Assembly (NCBI RefSeq): GCF_006442975.2
Contig: NZ_CP083954.1
Location: forward strand, 3,293,501 to 3,357,500
Direction: 5' to 3'
DNA from: Mesorhizobium sp. B2-1-1
GTDB taxonomy: Bacteria; Pseudomonadota; Alphaproteobacteria; Rhizobiales; Rhizobiaceae
Length of the DNA: 64,000 nt
The position numbers and the translations under genes are program-made. This document shows positions 47,202-56,001 of this stretch, piece by piece. Within the stretch, counting starts at the first letter, position 1. Each line of letters starts with the position of its first letter. Below the pieces are notes generated by a model. That model saw nothing but the letters and a program-made list of their open reading frames with translations. It was not told where the DNA came from and ran no database searches.

Positions 47202-47324
47202 AAAACAACAACACCCGCCGGGGGAGGAGGTCCGGCGGGTGTCGTTTTGGGGGTCGACCCTCGGGAGGAGGTGAAGGCCGACCGTATTCGTCATCGCCGG
47301 GGAGGAGGTCGGCTTTGACGAAAT
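47202..47324 (-). ncRNA. Alpha-r14/Cuckoo-type small RNA, unit 3 (CCUCCUCCC loops)
   Basis: Third of three tandem units. On the minus strand it folds into three hairpins, each with loop ACCUCCUCCC (anti-Shine-Dalgarno). SL1 is GCCG/CGGC, SL2 is CCUUC/GAGGG, and the terminator stem ACACCCGCCGG/CCGGCGGGUGU is followed by UGUUGUUUU. Such RNAs base-pair with ribosome sites of many mRNAs. End points are estimates. Confidence 0.75.
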
Positions 47325-47382
47325 TCCTTTCGCCGTTTGAAAAGGGGCGAAGCCTCTGGAGCAAAATTCGTTTTGCTCCGGG

Positions 47383-47502
47383 GAAACAACGCCCGCCGCG
47401 GGAGGAGGTGCGGCGGGCGCCGTTTGGGTGGCCAACCTTCGGGAGGAGGTGAAGGTCGGGCCTATCCGTCATCGCCGGGGAGGAGGTCGGCTTTGACGAA
47501 AT
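47383..47502 (-). ncRNA. Alpha-r14/Cuckoo-type small RNA, unit 2 (CCUCCUCCC loops)
   Basis: Middle unit, exactly 178 bases from its neighbours. SL1 GCCG/CGGC, SL2 ACCUUC/GAAGGU and the 9-bp terminator stem GCCCGCCGC/GCGGCGGGC all expose ACCUCCUCCC loops. A 22-base near-palindrome (GGAGCAAAAC/GUUUUGCUCC) separates it from unit 1. End points are estimates. Confidence 0.78.
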
Positions 47503-47560
47503 TCTTTTCGCCATTTTGAAGAGGGGCGAAGCCTCTGGAGCAAAACTCGTTTTGCTCCGG

Positions 47561-47680
47561 GAAACAACGCCCGCCGCGGGAGGAGGTGCGGCGGGCGCCG
47601 TTTTGGTGGTCAACCCTTGGGAGGAGGTAAGGGGTGACCGTATTCGTCAGGATCGGGGAGGAGGTCGACCCTGGCGAAAT
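47561..47680 (-). ncRNA. Alpha-r14/Cuckoo-type small RNA, unit 1 (CCUCCUCCC loops)
   Basis: First unit after the DUF1127 gene (stop at 47688). SL1 GUCG/CGAU (one wobble), SL2 CCCUU/AAGGG and the terminator stem GCCCGCCGC/GCGGCGGGC expose ACCUCCUCCC loops, then GUUGUUU. The unit starts within a few bases of the DUF1127 stop, so it may be cut from the 3' UTR of that mRNA, as CcsR RNAs are in Rhodobacter. End points are estimates. Confidence 0.78.
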
Positions 47681-47687
47681 TCCGTTG

Positions 47688-47834
47688 TTAGATCGCCTGG
47701 CGGGCGATGATCTTGATTTCGTCGCGGACGATGCCGAGATCATGCAGCTGGCGGTTGGAAAGGCGACCCAGCTCGGTAACCGTCTCGCGATAAACGCGCC
47801 AGTTACGATAGTTGCGGATCAGGTTCATTGTCAT
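47688..47834 (-). CDS. DUF1127 family small protein
   Basis: A 48-residue arginine-rich protein, MTMNLIRNYRNWRVYRETVT then ELGRLSNRQLHDLGIVRDEI, the DUF1127 pattern. In Rhodobacter the DUF1127 protein CcaF1 acts in RNA turnover and its 3' UTR gives CUCCUCCC small RNAs; the same layout is present here. It is downstream of a second DUF1127 gene, separated by a perfect 8-bp hairpin (47852-47873). Confidence 0.85.
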   Translation of the reverse strand: MTMNLIRNYRNWRVYRETVTELGRLSNRQLHDLGIVRDEIKIIARQAI

Positions 47835-47851
47835 GCTCTTCTCAAAACTGG

Positions 47852-47873
47852 TTCGGACCATTCGCGGTCCGAA
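47852..47873 (-). terminator. Hairpin between the two DUF1127 genes
   Basis: TTCGGACC and GGTCCGAA form a perfect 8-bp stem with a six-base loop. On the minus strand it is followed by CCAGTTTTG, so it may be a weak terminator or a processing site that splits the transcript. Confidence 0.5.
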
Positions 47874-47876
47874 GGA

Positions 47877-48017
47877 TTAGACCGCCTTGCGAGCGACGTA
47901 AGGAATGTCGCTGCGGCTGATGCCGAGGTCGGTCAGTTCACGGTTGCTCAGGCGGCTCAGCTCGGAAACGGTGTCCCGGTAGCGGCGCCAGTTGCGGTAG
48001 TTGCGGATCAGGTTCAT
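47877..48017 (-). CDS. DUF1127 family small protein (upstream copy)
   Basis: A 46-residue protein, MNLIRNYRNWRRYRDTVSEL then SRLSNRELTDLGISRSDI, closely similar to the downstream DUF1127 gene, so they are a tandem duplication. GAGAAATACC precedes the ATG. Its upstream region carries a heat-shock-like promoter. Both are too short for a normal ORF cutoff. Confidence 0.85.
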   Translation of the reverse strand: MNLIRNYRNWRRYRDTVSELSRLSNRELTDLGISRSDIPYVARKAV

Positions 48018-48072
48018 GGTATTTCTCGTTTCGTCTTTTCTTGCGGATCATTCCGTTTGTGTACAAACCATA

Positions 48073-48100
48073 AATAGGCGGGCCCATATCGATTTAAAAG
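48073..48100 (-). promoter_or_regulatory. RpoH-like promoter upstream of the DUF1127/small-RNA locus
   Basis: On the minus strand, CTTTTA (48095-48100) and CCTATT (48073-48078) are 16 bases apart. This is close to rhizobial heat-shock sigma-factor promoters (CTTGAA/CCTAT type). DUF1127-CcsR transcription is RpoH-dependent in Rhodobacter, which fits, but the site is predicted. Confidence 0.4.
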
Positions 48101-48252
48101 CGCTATGGCTGCATGGCAGCAATGCAAATTGTGCAATGCAACATTAACAAGCCTTCGCGGACCTGACACAAAGAAGCCAGAATCAGAAAGTGCCGTGACG
48201 TCAACGGTTTGGCAGCTCCAGCTGAAAAACCGACCAAGCAGCAGGGGGAAGC

Positions 48253-49371
48253 ATGGCGGGCTACGCGACACGGGTCAGGTCGGACATTGCGCGATGGCTT
48301 GAGGCCGGACTGATCGACGCCCCGACGGCCGATGCATTGCGGCGCGACGTCGAGATCAACGCGCGCCAGTCGTTGAGCTTCGGTTCGATCCTGGCGATGA
48401 TGGCGGCGCTGCTGTTCGGCGCGGCCATCCTGATCTTCGTCGCCGCCAACTGGGAAGCCATCCCGCGGCTGGCGCGCGTTGCCGCGCTCTTTGCCGTCAT
48501 CCTTGGCGGCTATGTCGGCGGTGCAGTGCTGAAAACCCGCGACCACGCGGCGATCGGCGAGGCGTTGTGGATCGTGGCGGCGGCGGCTTTCGGCGGTTCG
48601 ATCGCGCTGATCGGCCAGATGTACCATCTGTCGGGCGACGAGGCCTCGGCCTTGATCGCCTGGGGCGCCGGCACCGTGTTGGCGGCGGTGGCGCTGCGGT
48701 CCAACCCGCTGACCGTCGCCGCGGTCGGCATCGCCGACGCCTGGCTGCTCCTGAAAGGGTTCGACTATTTCAATCGCAGCGAATTTCCGCATCTCTTCCT
48801 CGTCATGGCGGCTGTGCTGTTTGCCGTCTCGTTCTGGACCCGCAGCCAGGCGGCGCGGCACCTGATCATCCTGTCGCTGCTTTTCTACCTTGTGCTGGTC
48901 GCCGTGGATCACGAGACGCTGCCGGTGGCGATCCCGCTGGTCATCGTATCGGTATTGTTGTTCGTGGCTTCCGTCTTCGCGCCGGAACCGGTCGACCGGA
49001 TCGTGCAGCTTGGCGGCCGCTTGCCGCTGCATGCTCTGCTTGGCTTCCTCACTGGACTGGCCATCATCCAGTTCGAACTGGCCGGCGAAAGCAGCTACGA
49101 CAGAGGCTTCGCCATTGCTTCGGTCGTCGCGCTGGCCGGCATTGTTGCCGCCATTGTGCTCGCGGGGCGCGAGAGCCATGGCCTGCGCTGGCTTGCCTAT
49201 CTCGGCTTCGCCTTCGAACTCGCCATGATCTATGTCGTGACCCTGCAGTCGATGCTCGACACCGCCGGCTTCTTCCTTGCCGCGGCGGTGCTGCTTGGCA
49301 TCCTGGCGATCGTCATCATCCGCGTGGAGAAACGCATGAAGGATCCGGCCACCGGAGGAGCCACGGCATGA
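48253..49371 (+). CDS. DUF2157 family membrane protein
   Basis: A 372-residue polytopic membrane protein with about ten helices. The N-terminal soluble helix pair (DIARWLEAGLIDAPTADALR) and the AALLFGAAILIFVAANWEAI block are DUF2157 hallmarks. The ATG follows AGGGGGAAG. It overlaps the downstream GDYXXLXY gene (ATGA), and the pair is a common conserved unit of unknown function. Confidence 0.88.
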   Translation: MAGYATRVRSDIARWLEAGLIDAPTADALRRDVEINARQSLSFGSILAMMAALLFGAAILIFVAANWEAIPRLARVAALFAVILGGYVGGAVLKTRDHAAIGEALWIVAAAAFGGSIALIGQMYHLSGDEASALIAWGAGTVLAAVALRSNPLTVAAVGIADAWLLLKGFDYFNRSEFPHLFLVMAAVLFAVSFWTRSQAARHLIILSLLFYLVLVAVDHETLPVAIPLVIVSVLLFVASVFAPEPVDRIVQLGGRLPLHALLGFLTGLAIIQFELAGESSYDRGFAIASVVALAGIVAAIVLAGRESHGLRWLAYLGFAFELAMIYVVTLQSMLDTAGFFLAAAVLLGILAIVIIRVEKRMKDPATGGATA

Positions 49372-49952
49372 TGACCGGAAAGAGGCTCGTCATCTCGGCG
49401 CTGGTACTGGCGCTCGTCCAGATCGGCTTCCTGGGTTGGATCATCGCCGGCCGGGCGGCGATCCTGCGCAGCGGCAAGGAAGTGCTGCTGAAGATCGAGC
49501 CTGTCGATCCGCGCGACCTGCTGCGCGGCGACCATATCATCCTCGGCTACGACATCTCGCGCATACCGGTGAAGATGATCGCCAACATCCCGGCCGGAAA
49601 ACTTTCCAGCGACGACACCTCGATCGTCGTCCGTCTGAAGAAGAACGCCGACGGCTACTGGACGCCGAGCGCCGCGTGGTTCGGCGCGGCGCCGACACCG
49701 ACCGGCGCCGACGAGGCCGACATTCGCGGTCATGTCGCCGGAGGCTGGGATCTTCGCGGCGAGGGACTGACGATCGCGCCGGATTACGGCATCGAACGGT
49801 TCTACCTGCCGGAAGGCTCGGGGATGGCAATTCAGAACGATATGCGGGTACGCCCGTTCGGGATCCGTCTTGCACTGGCCAGCGACGGCACCGCCCAGAT
49901 CAAGGCGCTGGTGGACGGCGACAAGACGCTGTTTCAGGAGCCTCTATATTAA
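49368..49952 (+). CDS. GDYXXLXY domain-containing protein
   Basis: A 194-residue membrane-anchored protein. One N-terminal helix (LVISALVLALVQIGFLGWII) precedes EPVDPRDLLRGDHIILGYDI, the motif that names the family (GDYXXLXY, here GDHIILGY). It begins inside the stop of the DUF2157 gene, its usual partner. The function is unknown. Confidence 0.88.
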   Translation: MMTGKRLVISALVLALVQIGFLGWIIAGRAAILRSGKEVLLKIEPVDPRDLLRGDHIILGYDISRIPVKMIANIPAGKLSSDDTSIVVRLKKNADGYWTPSAAWFGAAPTPTGADEADIRGHVAGGWDLRGEGLTIAPDYGIERFYLPEGSGMAIQNDMRVRPFGIRLALASDGTAQIKALVDGDKTLFQEPLY

Positions 49953-50147
49953 GGTGTGCAGGGGTGGGCTGCCATCCATAGCTTGAACGGGGAGGGCGAT
50001 GCGGCCTCGAAGGCTCAAGCCTTGGAAGCTTACGTCTAATCGACCTCAGGGGCGTCCTTTACGGCGCTAGCGTCTCGCCACTGGATTGTGTTGCGTGGTA
50101 GGTATATTCTCAACGCTGGCGGTGGCATTCAGAAAGATGGAAAGCCC

Positions 50148-50366
50148 ATGGCGACCGGGTACTTGGATCACCAGTTGGAGTGTCCTTTTTGCGGCACGAT
50201 AAGGCTGCGGATTCCTGCCGATGCCGAACCTTCGACGGGCATCCGGTGCGACGACTGCGGTCAGTATCTTGGCACATGGGACGAATTGCAGGATGATTTC
50301 CAGCGCCAAGGCGGTAACGATGGCATCTTCCGCCTCGACAAGGGACGTATCAAGAAGCTCGCCTAG
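50148..50366 (+). CDS. Small zinc-ribbon-like protein
   Basis: A 72-residue soluble protein with two cysteine pairs, ECPFCGTIRLR and RCDDCGQYLGT, that should bind one zinc. It ends in a basic tail. GGAAAG precedes the ATG at 50148; a longer start at 50088 is possible. No function can be assigned. Confidence 0.65.
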   Translation: MATGYLDHQLECPFCGTIRLRIPADAEPSTGIRCDDCGQYLGTWDELQDDFQRQGGNDGIFRLDKGRIKKLA

Positions 50367-50429
50367 GCAGTGTCCTGATTTCCTGCCAGCGCCTGTGCGC
50401 TAGTGGACTATCCGATGCCATGCCGGCAG

Positions 50430-50514
50430 TGGTGCGCGTGAAGGGACTCGAACCCCCAAGCCTTGCGGCGGCAGGACCTAAACCTGCTGTGTCTACCAGT
50501 TCCACCACACGCGC
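50430..50514 (-). tRNA. tRNA-Leu (anticodon TAG)
   Basis: An 85-base class II tRNA on the minus strand. Acceptor arms GCGCGTG and CACGCGC pair fully, the anticodon loop TTTAGGT gives TAG, a long variable arm (about GCCGCAAGGC) is present, the T loop is TTCGAGT, and CCA is encoded. Confidence 0.95.
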
Positions 50515-50989
50515 CTCGGGCGGGCTGTAGCAGAGCCTCGGCGGCCTTGTCGAGGTCTTGGGAGTGAGGTGGAATACCGCATCGTCCTTTGAATATCGCG
50601 GCAGCCGCCAGCCCCGACCTGAGGGTCTGGCAATTCCTTCACGCCCGCACGGTCCGGCGATCCCATTAGCCATCATTCTGTCAATGTCAGGGCCGAAATG
50701 ATGGTTATTCGCCTAAACGCGAAGATGGTTGAAAATTGGCCTCGCCTGTGACAAAAGGCGTGTCGAATGTGACGGGACGCGACGATCCGCTTCTGCAAAA
50801 TGTGATAAGAAGTAGGAAAAACAAAGACTTATTCACATTTTGGAACGCAGTTTGGAAGAGTTTGAGCCGTATTTCAGGTCAAATCGCCAGGTTCCGTACC
50901 AAAAGCCATTCCCGGCAAGATTACACCGGCAGGCTGTGAACGGCAGAGAGCCGTTTGGCAGCCTCATTGGTGAAAACAAAGGTTTTACG
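50515..50989. other. Intergenic region upstream of tig
   Basis: A 475-base region with no convincing gene; short open frames here lack support. It holds a 6-bp hairpin (AACGGC/GCCGTT at 50939-50955) just before tig and an AT-rich stretch around 50790-50850 that may be the promoter. Confidence 0.5.
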
Positions 50990-52465
50990 ATGCAGGTCAC
51001 CGAAACACTCAATTCCGGTCTCAAGCGCGAGATCAAGATCACCGTGCCGGCTGGTGACATGGAAGCCAAGCTGATGGCGCGGCTGACGGACGCCAGGAAT
51101 AAGGTTCGCATCAACGGCTTCCGTCCCGGCAAGGTGCCGGTGCAGCACCTGCGCAAGGTCTATGGCAAGTCGTTCATGGCCGAAGTGGTCAACGAGATCC
51201 TCAACGATTCGACCCGGTCGATCATTTCGGGCCGCGGCGAAAAAGCCGCCATGCAGCCCGAAGTCATCATGACCGAGGACGAGAAGGAAGCAGAGAAGAT
51301 CCTGGCCGGCGGCGCCGACTTCGAATTCCGCCTTAACTACGAGATCATCCCGCCCATCGAGATCAAGGATTTTTCCGACATCAAGGTGACGCGCCAGGTG
51401 TTCGACGTCCCTGACGCGGAGATCGACGAGCAGGTCAAGCGCGTCGCCGAATCGGCGCGCAGCTACGAGCCGAAGACCGGCAAGGCGGCCGAAGGCGACC
51501 GCGTCACGATCGACTATGTCGGCAAGATCGACGGCGAGGCCTTTGCCGGCGGCGCCGGCACGGATCAGCCGCTGGTGCTTGGCTCCAAGGAATTCATTCC
51601 GGGCTTCGAGGATCAGCTCATCGGCGCCAAGGCCGGCGATGAAAAGCAGGTCACCGTGACCTTCCCGGAAAACTACCAGGCGGCGCATCTGGCCGGCAAG
51701 GAAGCGACTTTCGACGTCACGGTCAAAGAAGTGTCCAAGCCGGGCGAACTCGAAATCAACGATGAGACCGCCAAGAACCTCGGCCTGGAATCGCTGGAGC
51801 GCCTGCGCGATGTGGTGCGTGGCCAGATCGAGAGCCAGTTCGGCTCGATGACGCGCCAGAAGGTCAAGCGCCAGCTGCTCGACCAGCTTGACGCGGCTTA
51901 CTCGTTCGAGGCGCCTTCGAGGCTTGTCGAGGCCGAGTTCAACAACATCTGGGCGCAGGTCAACCGCGATCTGGAAGCGGCCGGCCGCACCTTCGCCGAT
52001 GAAGAGACGACCGAGGAAGAAGCGCGCGCCGAATATATGCGGCTCGCCGAGCGCCGCGTGCGCCTTGGTCTTGTGCTGGCCGAGATCGGCGAGAAGGCCG
52101 GGGTCACCGTGTCGGACGAGGAATTGCAGCGCGGCCTGTTCGAGCAGGTTCGTCGCTTCCCGGCCAACCAGCAGCAGGAAGCCTTCGAGTTCTACCGCAA
52201 CAATCCCGAGGCGCTGAATGCGCTGCGCGCGCCGATGTTCGAGGAGAAGGTGGTCGATCACCTGCTCGGGCAGATCTCGGTTACCGACGTCAAGGTCAGC
52301 AAGGAAGAGCTGATGGCCGACGACGAGGAAGCCGAGACGGCGACCAAGGCGAAGCCGGCGAAGAAGGCCGCGTCGAAGAAGACTGAAGACAAGAAGAGCG
52401 ACGACGCGGAAGAGCCGAAGAAGAAGGCCGCGCCGAAGAAAAAGGCCGCCAAGGACGCCGAGTAA
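50990..52465 (+). CDS. tig: Trigger factor
   Basis: Ribosome-bound chaperone and prolyl isomerase. The 491-residue product has the ribosome-binding domain with the signature region NGFRPGKVP (about residues 41-49), an FKBP domain ([17 protein letters not shown] to about 250), and the C-terminal chaperone domain. The last 45 residues are an unusual Lys/Ala-rich tail. ATG 50990 matches the family N-terminus [10 protein letters not shown]. Confidence 0.95.
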   Translation: MQVTETLNSGLKREIKITVPAGDMEAKLMARLTDARNKVRINGFRPGKVPVQHLRKVYGKSFMAEVVNEILNDSTRSIISGRGEKAAMQPEVIMTEDEKEAEKILAGGADFEFRLNYEIIPPIEIKDFSDIKVTRQVFDVPDAEIDEQVKRVAESARSYEPKTGKAAEGDRVTIDYVGKIDGEAFAGGAGTDQPLVLGSKEFIPGFEDQLIGAKAGDEKQVTVTFPENYQAAHLAGKEATFDVTVKEVSKPGELEINDETAKNLGLESLERLRDVVRGQIESQFGSMTRQKVKRQLLDQLDAAYSFEAPSRLVEAEFNNIWAQVNRDLEAAGRTFADEETTEEEARAEYMRLAERRVRLGLVLAEIGEKAGVTVSDEELQRGLFEQVRRFPANQQQEAFEFYRNNPEALNALRAPMFEEKVVDHLLGQISVTDVKVSKEELMADDEEAETATKAKPAKKAASKKTEDKKSDDAEEPKKKAAPKKKAAKDAE

Positions 52466-52488
52466 ATCCCGAGTTGATGGAACTGACG

Positions 52489-52515
52489 AAGGCCGCCCCT
52501 CGAGGCGGCCTTTTT
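52489..52515 (+). terminator. Rho-independent terminator after tig
   Basis: AAGGCCGCC pairs with GGCGGCCTT around a six-base loop, then a T-run. It begins 24 bases after the tig stop. Confidence 0.9.
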
Positions 52516-52628
52516 CGTTGCGAAACTGCAACAGCCAATCCGTTTCGCGGACGGTGACCATTGTCGATACCAAGCATTGATCACTATCTGCGCTCCTGCT
52601 GCAAACCACAGGGTTGTTGGAGGGGCGG

Positions 52629-53147
52629 TTGAGCCTATTCTTCGAAACGCGACGCGTCGTCGCCTTGGCGATCGTCCTGGCCTTTGCCTGCGATTTCGCC
52701 CAGGCCGATGCCGGCACCTGGCGCATCGGCACGGACGATGACGGCCTTGTCACGGCTTCGGTCCATGCCACCAACAAGCTGATCACCGGCGGTGGCGCCC
52801 TGAGCTATAGCCCGATCCTGACCATCGCCTGCCGCCCGGACAGCCAACCGCGCTGGACCGAATGGTTGCAATTGAACGACACCGTCTCGGCCAATCGCAA
52901 GATCACCATGTCGGTCACCGTCGACGGCGACAACAAGTTCGACGAGAGCTGGTTGGTCGGCCCGCGCGGCCGCATGCTGGTGCGCGATGGCGCCGACGGC
53001 ATAAAGCGCCTTACCGCCGCGAACCGGCTCCAGCTTTCGTGGCGCTTCGGGCTGCTGTCGGGGCGGGGCCACGCCGATTTCGATCTGACCGGATTTGATG
53101 AAGCGGTCAGCCAGCTCGCCGGCAGCTGCAACACTGCTATGCCTTGA
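52629..53147 (+). CDS. Hypothetical secreted protein, 172 residues
   Basis: No family is recognised. From TTG 52629 the product has a good signal peptide (about residues 1-26, ending AQADAG) and a soluble domain with RPDSQPRWTEWLQLNDTVS and DGDNKFDESWLVGPRGR. GGAGGGG lies just before this TTG, while no ATG is available. It stands between tig and a cytochrome c gene. Confidence 0.65.
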   Translation: MSLFFETRRVVALAIVLAFACDFAQADAGTWRIGTDDDGLVTASVHATNKLITGGGALSYSPILTIACRPDSQPRWTEWLQLNDTVSANRKITMSVTVDGDNKFDESWLVGPRGRMLVRDGADGIKRLTAANRLQLSWRFGLLSGRGHADFDLTGFDEAVSQLAGSCNTAMP

Positions 53148-53339
53148 TCCGCTGCGGACAACCTAAACCTTTGTAGGTCGACCTCTTCTACCTGCCGGCC
53201 AGATTCCGTGGTATATAGAGGCCGCAATTTCATATGGGAGAAGTGGACAATCTGTTCTGCCGTACAAGGCGCTTCGCTGGCGATGCTGGCTTATACCAGA
53301 TCGTCTCAGGCGCATTTGACGATCAGGGAGGAAAAAGTC

Positions 53340-53720
53340 ATGCGCTTAGCCGCATTTTTCGCCGTCGTGTTTGTTGCAACCTTCGTCGCCAATCCATCGC
53401 AGGCTCAGGATACTGCGGCTGGCGAGAAGGTCTTCGCCAAATGCAAGGCCTGCCACATTGCGGACGAGGACAAGAACAAGATCGGTCCATCGCTGCACGG
53501 CGTCATCGGCCGCACTGCCGGTACGCATCCCGGTTTCAAATATTCCGACGCCATGATTGCGGCCGGCAAATCCGGCGTCAAATGGGACGAACCAACACTG
53601 ATGACCTATCTTCACGATCCCAAGGCTATGGTCAAAGGCACCAAGATGGCGTTTCCCGGCCTCAAGAACGATGCAGACGTGACCAACGTCATCGCCTATT
53701 TGAAAACGTTCTCCAAGTGA
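53340..53720 (+). CDS. Cytochrome c family protein (class I, c2/c550-like)
   Basis: Small periplasmic electron carrier. The 126-residue product has a signal peptide (about residues 1-22, ending SQAQ), one heme-binding CKACH (about residues 34-38) and the axial Met in GTKMAFPG near residue 100. GGGAGGAAAAAG precedes the ATG. It lies near ctaB and the coxMNOP operon and could serve as their electron donor, which is inference. Confidence 0.92.
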   Translation: MRLAAFFAVVFVATFVANPSQAQDTAAGEKVFAKCKACHIADEDKNKIGPSLHGVIGRTAGTHPGFKYSDAMIAAGKSGVKWDEPTLMTYLHDPKAMVKGTKMAFPGLKNDADVTNVIAYLKTFSK

Positions 53721-53872
53721 CTTTCTCCTCCGCCATGCGTCTATCCTCTCGTTCGCCGTGATCTCGTCCGAACCCGAAGGGGCCGCGTAAGCAAAAACCG
53801 GGTTTCAATTTCGCTCACGCGTGCCTTCGGTTCGGGATCATGGCCTAGGTTTCTTGCTTCCATCGGTCTGAG

Positions 53873-54808
53873 ATGTCGACTAGGGAAAGCCGCCTCAAGG
53901 ATATCGTCATCCGCCTTCCGGAAGCGACGGCGGGTGATTTCTTCGCGCTTTTAAAACCGCGGGTCATGGCGCTTGCCGTATTCACTGCTTTCGTGGGCCT
54001 AATGACGGCGCCTGGCCCGACGAATCCGGTCATCGCGGTGATCGCCATCAGTGCGATTGCGATGGGAGCAGGCGCGGCCGGGGCGCTCAACATGTGGTAC
54101 GACGCGGACATAGATGCGTTGATGTCTCGCACGTCCAAGCGGCCAATCCCGTCGGGCCGCGTCGCGCCAGGCGAAGCCCTCGGCTTCGGTCTGGTGCTTT
54201 CCGCACTTTCGGTGACGGTGCTCGGCGTGCTGGTGGGGTGGCTTGCCGCATCGCTGCTGGCATTCACCATCTTCTTCTACGTCGTCATCTATACGATCTG
54301 GCTGAAACGCTCGACACCGCAGAACATCGTCATAGGTGGCGCGGCAGGCGCTCTTCCTCCGGTGATCGGGTGGGCTGCTGCCACCGGCGCCATCGGCATT
54401 GAAAGCATCATTCTGTTCCTGATCATTTTCCTCTGGACACCACCGCATTTCTGGGCGCTAGCCCTGTTCAAGGTCGGAGAGTACGCCGCGGCGGGCGTCC
54501 CCATGATGCCGAACGTGGCTGGCCAACCCTCGACCAGAAAGCAAATCTTGGCCTATTCGCTGGTTCTGGCGCCAATCGGCGTGCTTCCCTGGGCCTTTGG
54601 ATTCGCGAGCGGATATTACGGGACTGTCTCGACCGTCTTGGGTGCGGGATTCGTCTGGCGCGCCTGCAAGGTGCTCACCATCCCCGACAAGGAGATGAAG
54701 CAAGCAAAGGCGTTGTTTTCTTATTCGATTTTCTACCTGTTCGCGATCTTTGCAACGTTACTTGCCGACACTACTGTAATGCGTACGATCGCATCAGCTG
54801 GCCGTTGA
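53873..54808 (+). CDS. ctaB: Protoheme IX farnesyltransferase (heme O synthase)
   Basis: UbiA-family membrane enzyme that attaches a farnesyl chain to heme b, the first step to heme a or o. The 311-residue product has the Asp-rich motif [19 protein letters not shown] (about residues 75-93) and several helices. It is separate from the main cytochrome oxidase operon, and its nearest oxidase is coxMNOP on the opposite strand. It may supply heme for that enzyme, or be a second copy. Confidence 0.92.
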   Translation: MSTRESRLKDIVIRLPEATAGDFFALLKPRVMALAVFTAFVGLMTAPGPTNPVIAVIAISAIAMGAGAAGALNMWYDADIDALMSRTSKRPIPSGRVAPGEALGFGLVLSALSVTVLGVLVGWLAASLLAFTIFFYVVIYTIWLKRSTPQNIVIGGAAGALPPVIGWAAATGAIGIESIILFLIIFLWTPPHFWALALFKVGEYAAAGVPMMPNVAGQPSTRKQILAYSLVLAPIGVLPWAFGFASGYYGTVSTVLGAGFVWRACKVLTIPDKEMKQAKALFSYSIFYLFAIFATLLADTTVMRTIASAGR

Positions 54809-54823
54809 CGCCGGCGCAAAACA

Positions 54824-54904
54824 TTACGTCGGCAGTGCGCAAAAACCCAGCAGCAGCAGAACAACGACGCCAAGGCCGAGTATGAGAACTGTCCTTCCGT
54901 CCAT
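54824..54904 (-). CDS. Possible 26-residue single-helix membrane peptide
   Basis: A tiny open frame in the 312-base ctaB-DUF2189 gap: MDGRTVLILGLGVVVLLLLG and a short tail ending CALPT. GAAGGTGAAGG precedes the ATG. Small membrane peptides near respiratory genes are known, but the evidence is limited to the SD and hydrophobic pattern. Confidence 0.3.
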   Translation of the reverse strand: MDGRTVLILGLGVVVLLLLGFCALPT

Positions 54905-55120
54905 GACCCTTCACCTTCGACTTGAGGAGAATATCGAAGAAAGGCGTCCAGAGCTAGCCAGGCGACCGGGCCTTCTTACCCAACCTTCTTACAAAGCGCG
55001 ACAAGTCGCTCGCATGAGAGTATATTGATCCTGGTGCAGGTCGCGGTTTGCGTGGCCAGTCATGCAGAACGGCAGCACCGTGAAACCGCGGCCTTACCAG
55101 ACCTGTCTGGAGGAATGGTC

Positions 55121-55942
55121 ATGGCAAGCTTTCACGTCATAGCAGGCGCCAGCGAGACGCTGGAGCACACCAGAATTCGCAAGATCGGTGTCACCGACCT
55201 TTTCGATGCGCTCAGGCGCGGCGTCGACGATTTCATGGTCAAACCGTCGCACATCATTTTTCTCTGCCTGATCTACCCGCTTGCGGGGGTCGTGCTTGCA
55301 GTCTGGACATCAGGCAATAACACGCTCCCATTGTTGTTTCCGCTCGTGTCCGGATTTGCGCTAATTGGTCCATTCGCCGCAATCGGCCTCTATGAGATCA
55401 GCCGGCGACGGGAAGCCGGGCTAGACGCCTCATGGAGGGCCGCCTTCGAGGTCAGGAATTCTCCGGCGCTGCCAGCCATCGCCGCGGTTGCGATCATGCT
55501 GCTTGCAATCTTCATCGCCTGGCTTTTGACTGCGCAGGCGTTTTACCAACACCTGTTCGGCCCCGCCCCACCGCAATCCTTCTCCAGCTTCATCAATGAC
55601 ATATTCGCCACAGGACGCGGCTGGACGCTCATCATCCTGGGGCACGCCATCGGCTTCGTCTTCGCTGCGATCGTGCTGTGCACGACGGTCGTCGCCTTCC
55701 CGTTGTTGCTCGAGCGAGATGTCGGCGCCTATGAAGCCATCCACACCTCGGTGCGCGTGGTGCTGGCGAACCCGATCGTGATGGCGGTATGGGGCCTGAT
55801 TGTCGCCGTCGCCCTGATCATCGGCACGCTGCCAGTATTCGCGGGGTTGGCGATCGTGCTGCCGATCCTCGGTCACGCTACCTGGCATGTCTACCGCAAG
55901 GTCGTGGAACCGCCGCCGACGGCCGGACCGGCGCCTCGATGA
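55121..55942 (+). CDS. DUF2189 family membrane protein
   Basis: A 273-residue polytopic membrane protein with about six helices. The pattern IRKIGVTDLFDALRRGVDDF and PLVSGFALIGPFAAIGLYEI match the DUF2189 family of unknown function, often found next to heme and respiratory genes. ATG 55121 with GGAGG is preferred over earlier in-frame codons. Confidence 0.85.
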   Translation: MASFHVIAGASETLEHTRIRKIGVTDLFDALRRGVDDFMVKPSHIIFLCLIYPLAGVVLAVWTSGNNTLPLLFPLVSGFALIGPFAAIGLYEISRRREAGLDASWRAAFEVRNSPALPAIAAVAIMLLAIFIAWLLTAQAFYQHLFGPAPPQSFSSFINDIFATGRGWTLIILGHAIGFVFAAIVLCTTVVAFPLLLERDVGAYEAIHTSVRVVLANPIVMAVWGLIVAVALIIGTLPVFAGLAIVLPILGHATWHVYRKVVEPPPTAGPAPR

Positions 55943-56001
55943 ACTCCCTGCCGCGCCGGCAAGGACCGGTGCGTGCAGGTTGATCAGAGCCCTTTCCGGC
56001 T

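Larger units (their letters stand above)
47201..47680. repeat. Tandem array, 178-bp period, three units
   Basis: Nine GGGAGGAGG motifs (plus strand) start at 47222, 47263, 47300, 47400, 47441, 47478, 47578, 47619 and 47656. Every corresponding pair of motifs is exactly 178 bases apart. The inner units are nearly identical, and the terminal unit is more diverged, indicating duplication of a whole RNA gene. Confidence 0.95.

Noticed and set aside
47201..47680. CRISPR array
   Set aside because: The repeat is 178 bp with internal hairpins and no alternating unique spacers, so it is a small-RNA array and not CRISPR.
50736..50939. 67-codon frame upstream of tig
   Set aside because: It has no recognisable domain or good ribosome site and lies in the presumed tig promoter region.
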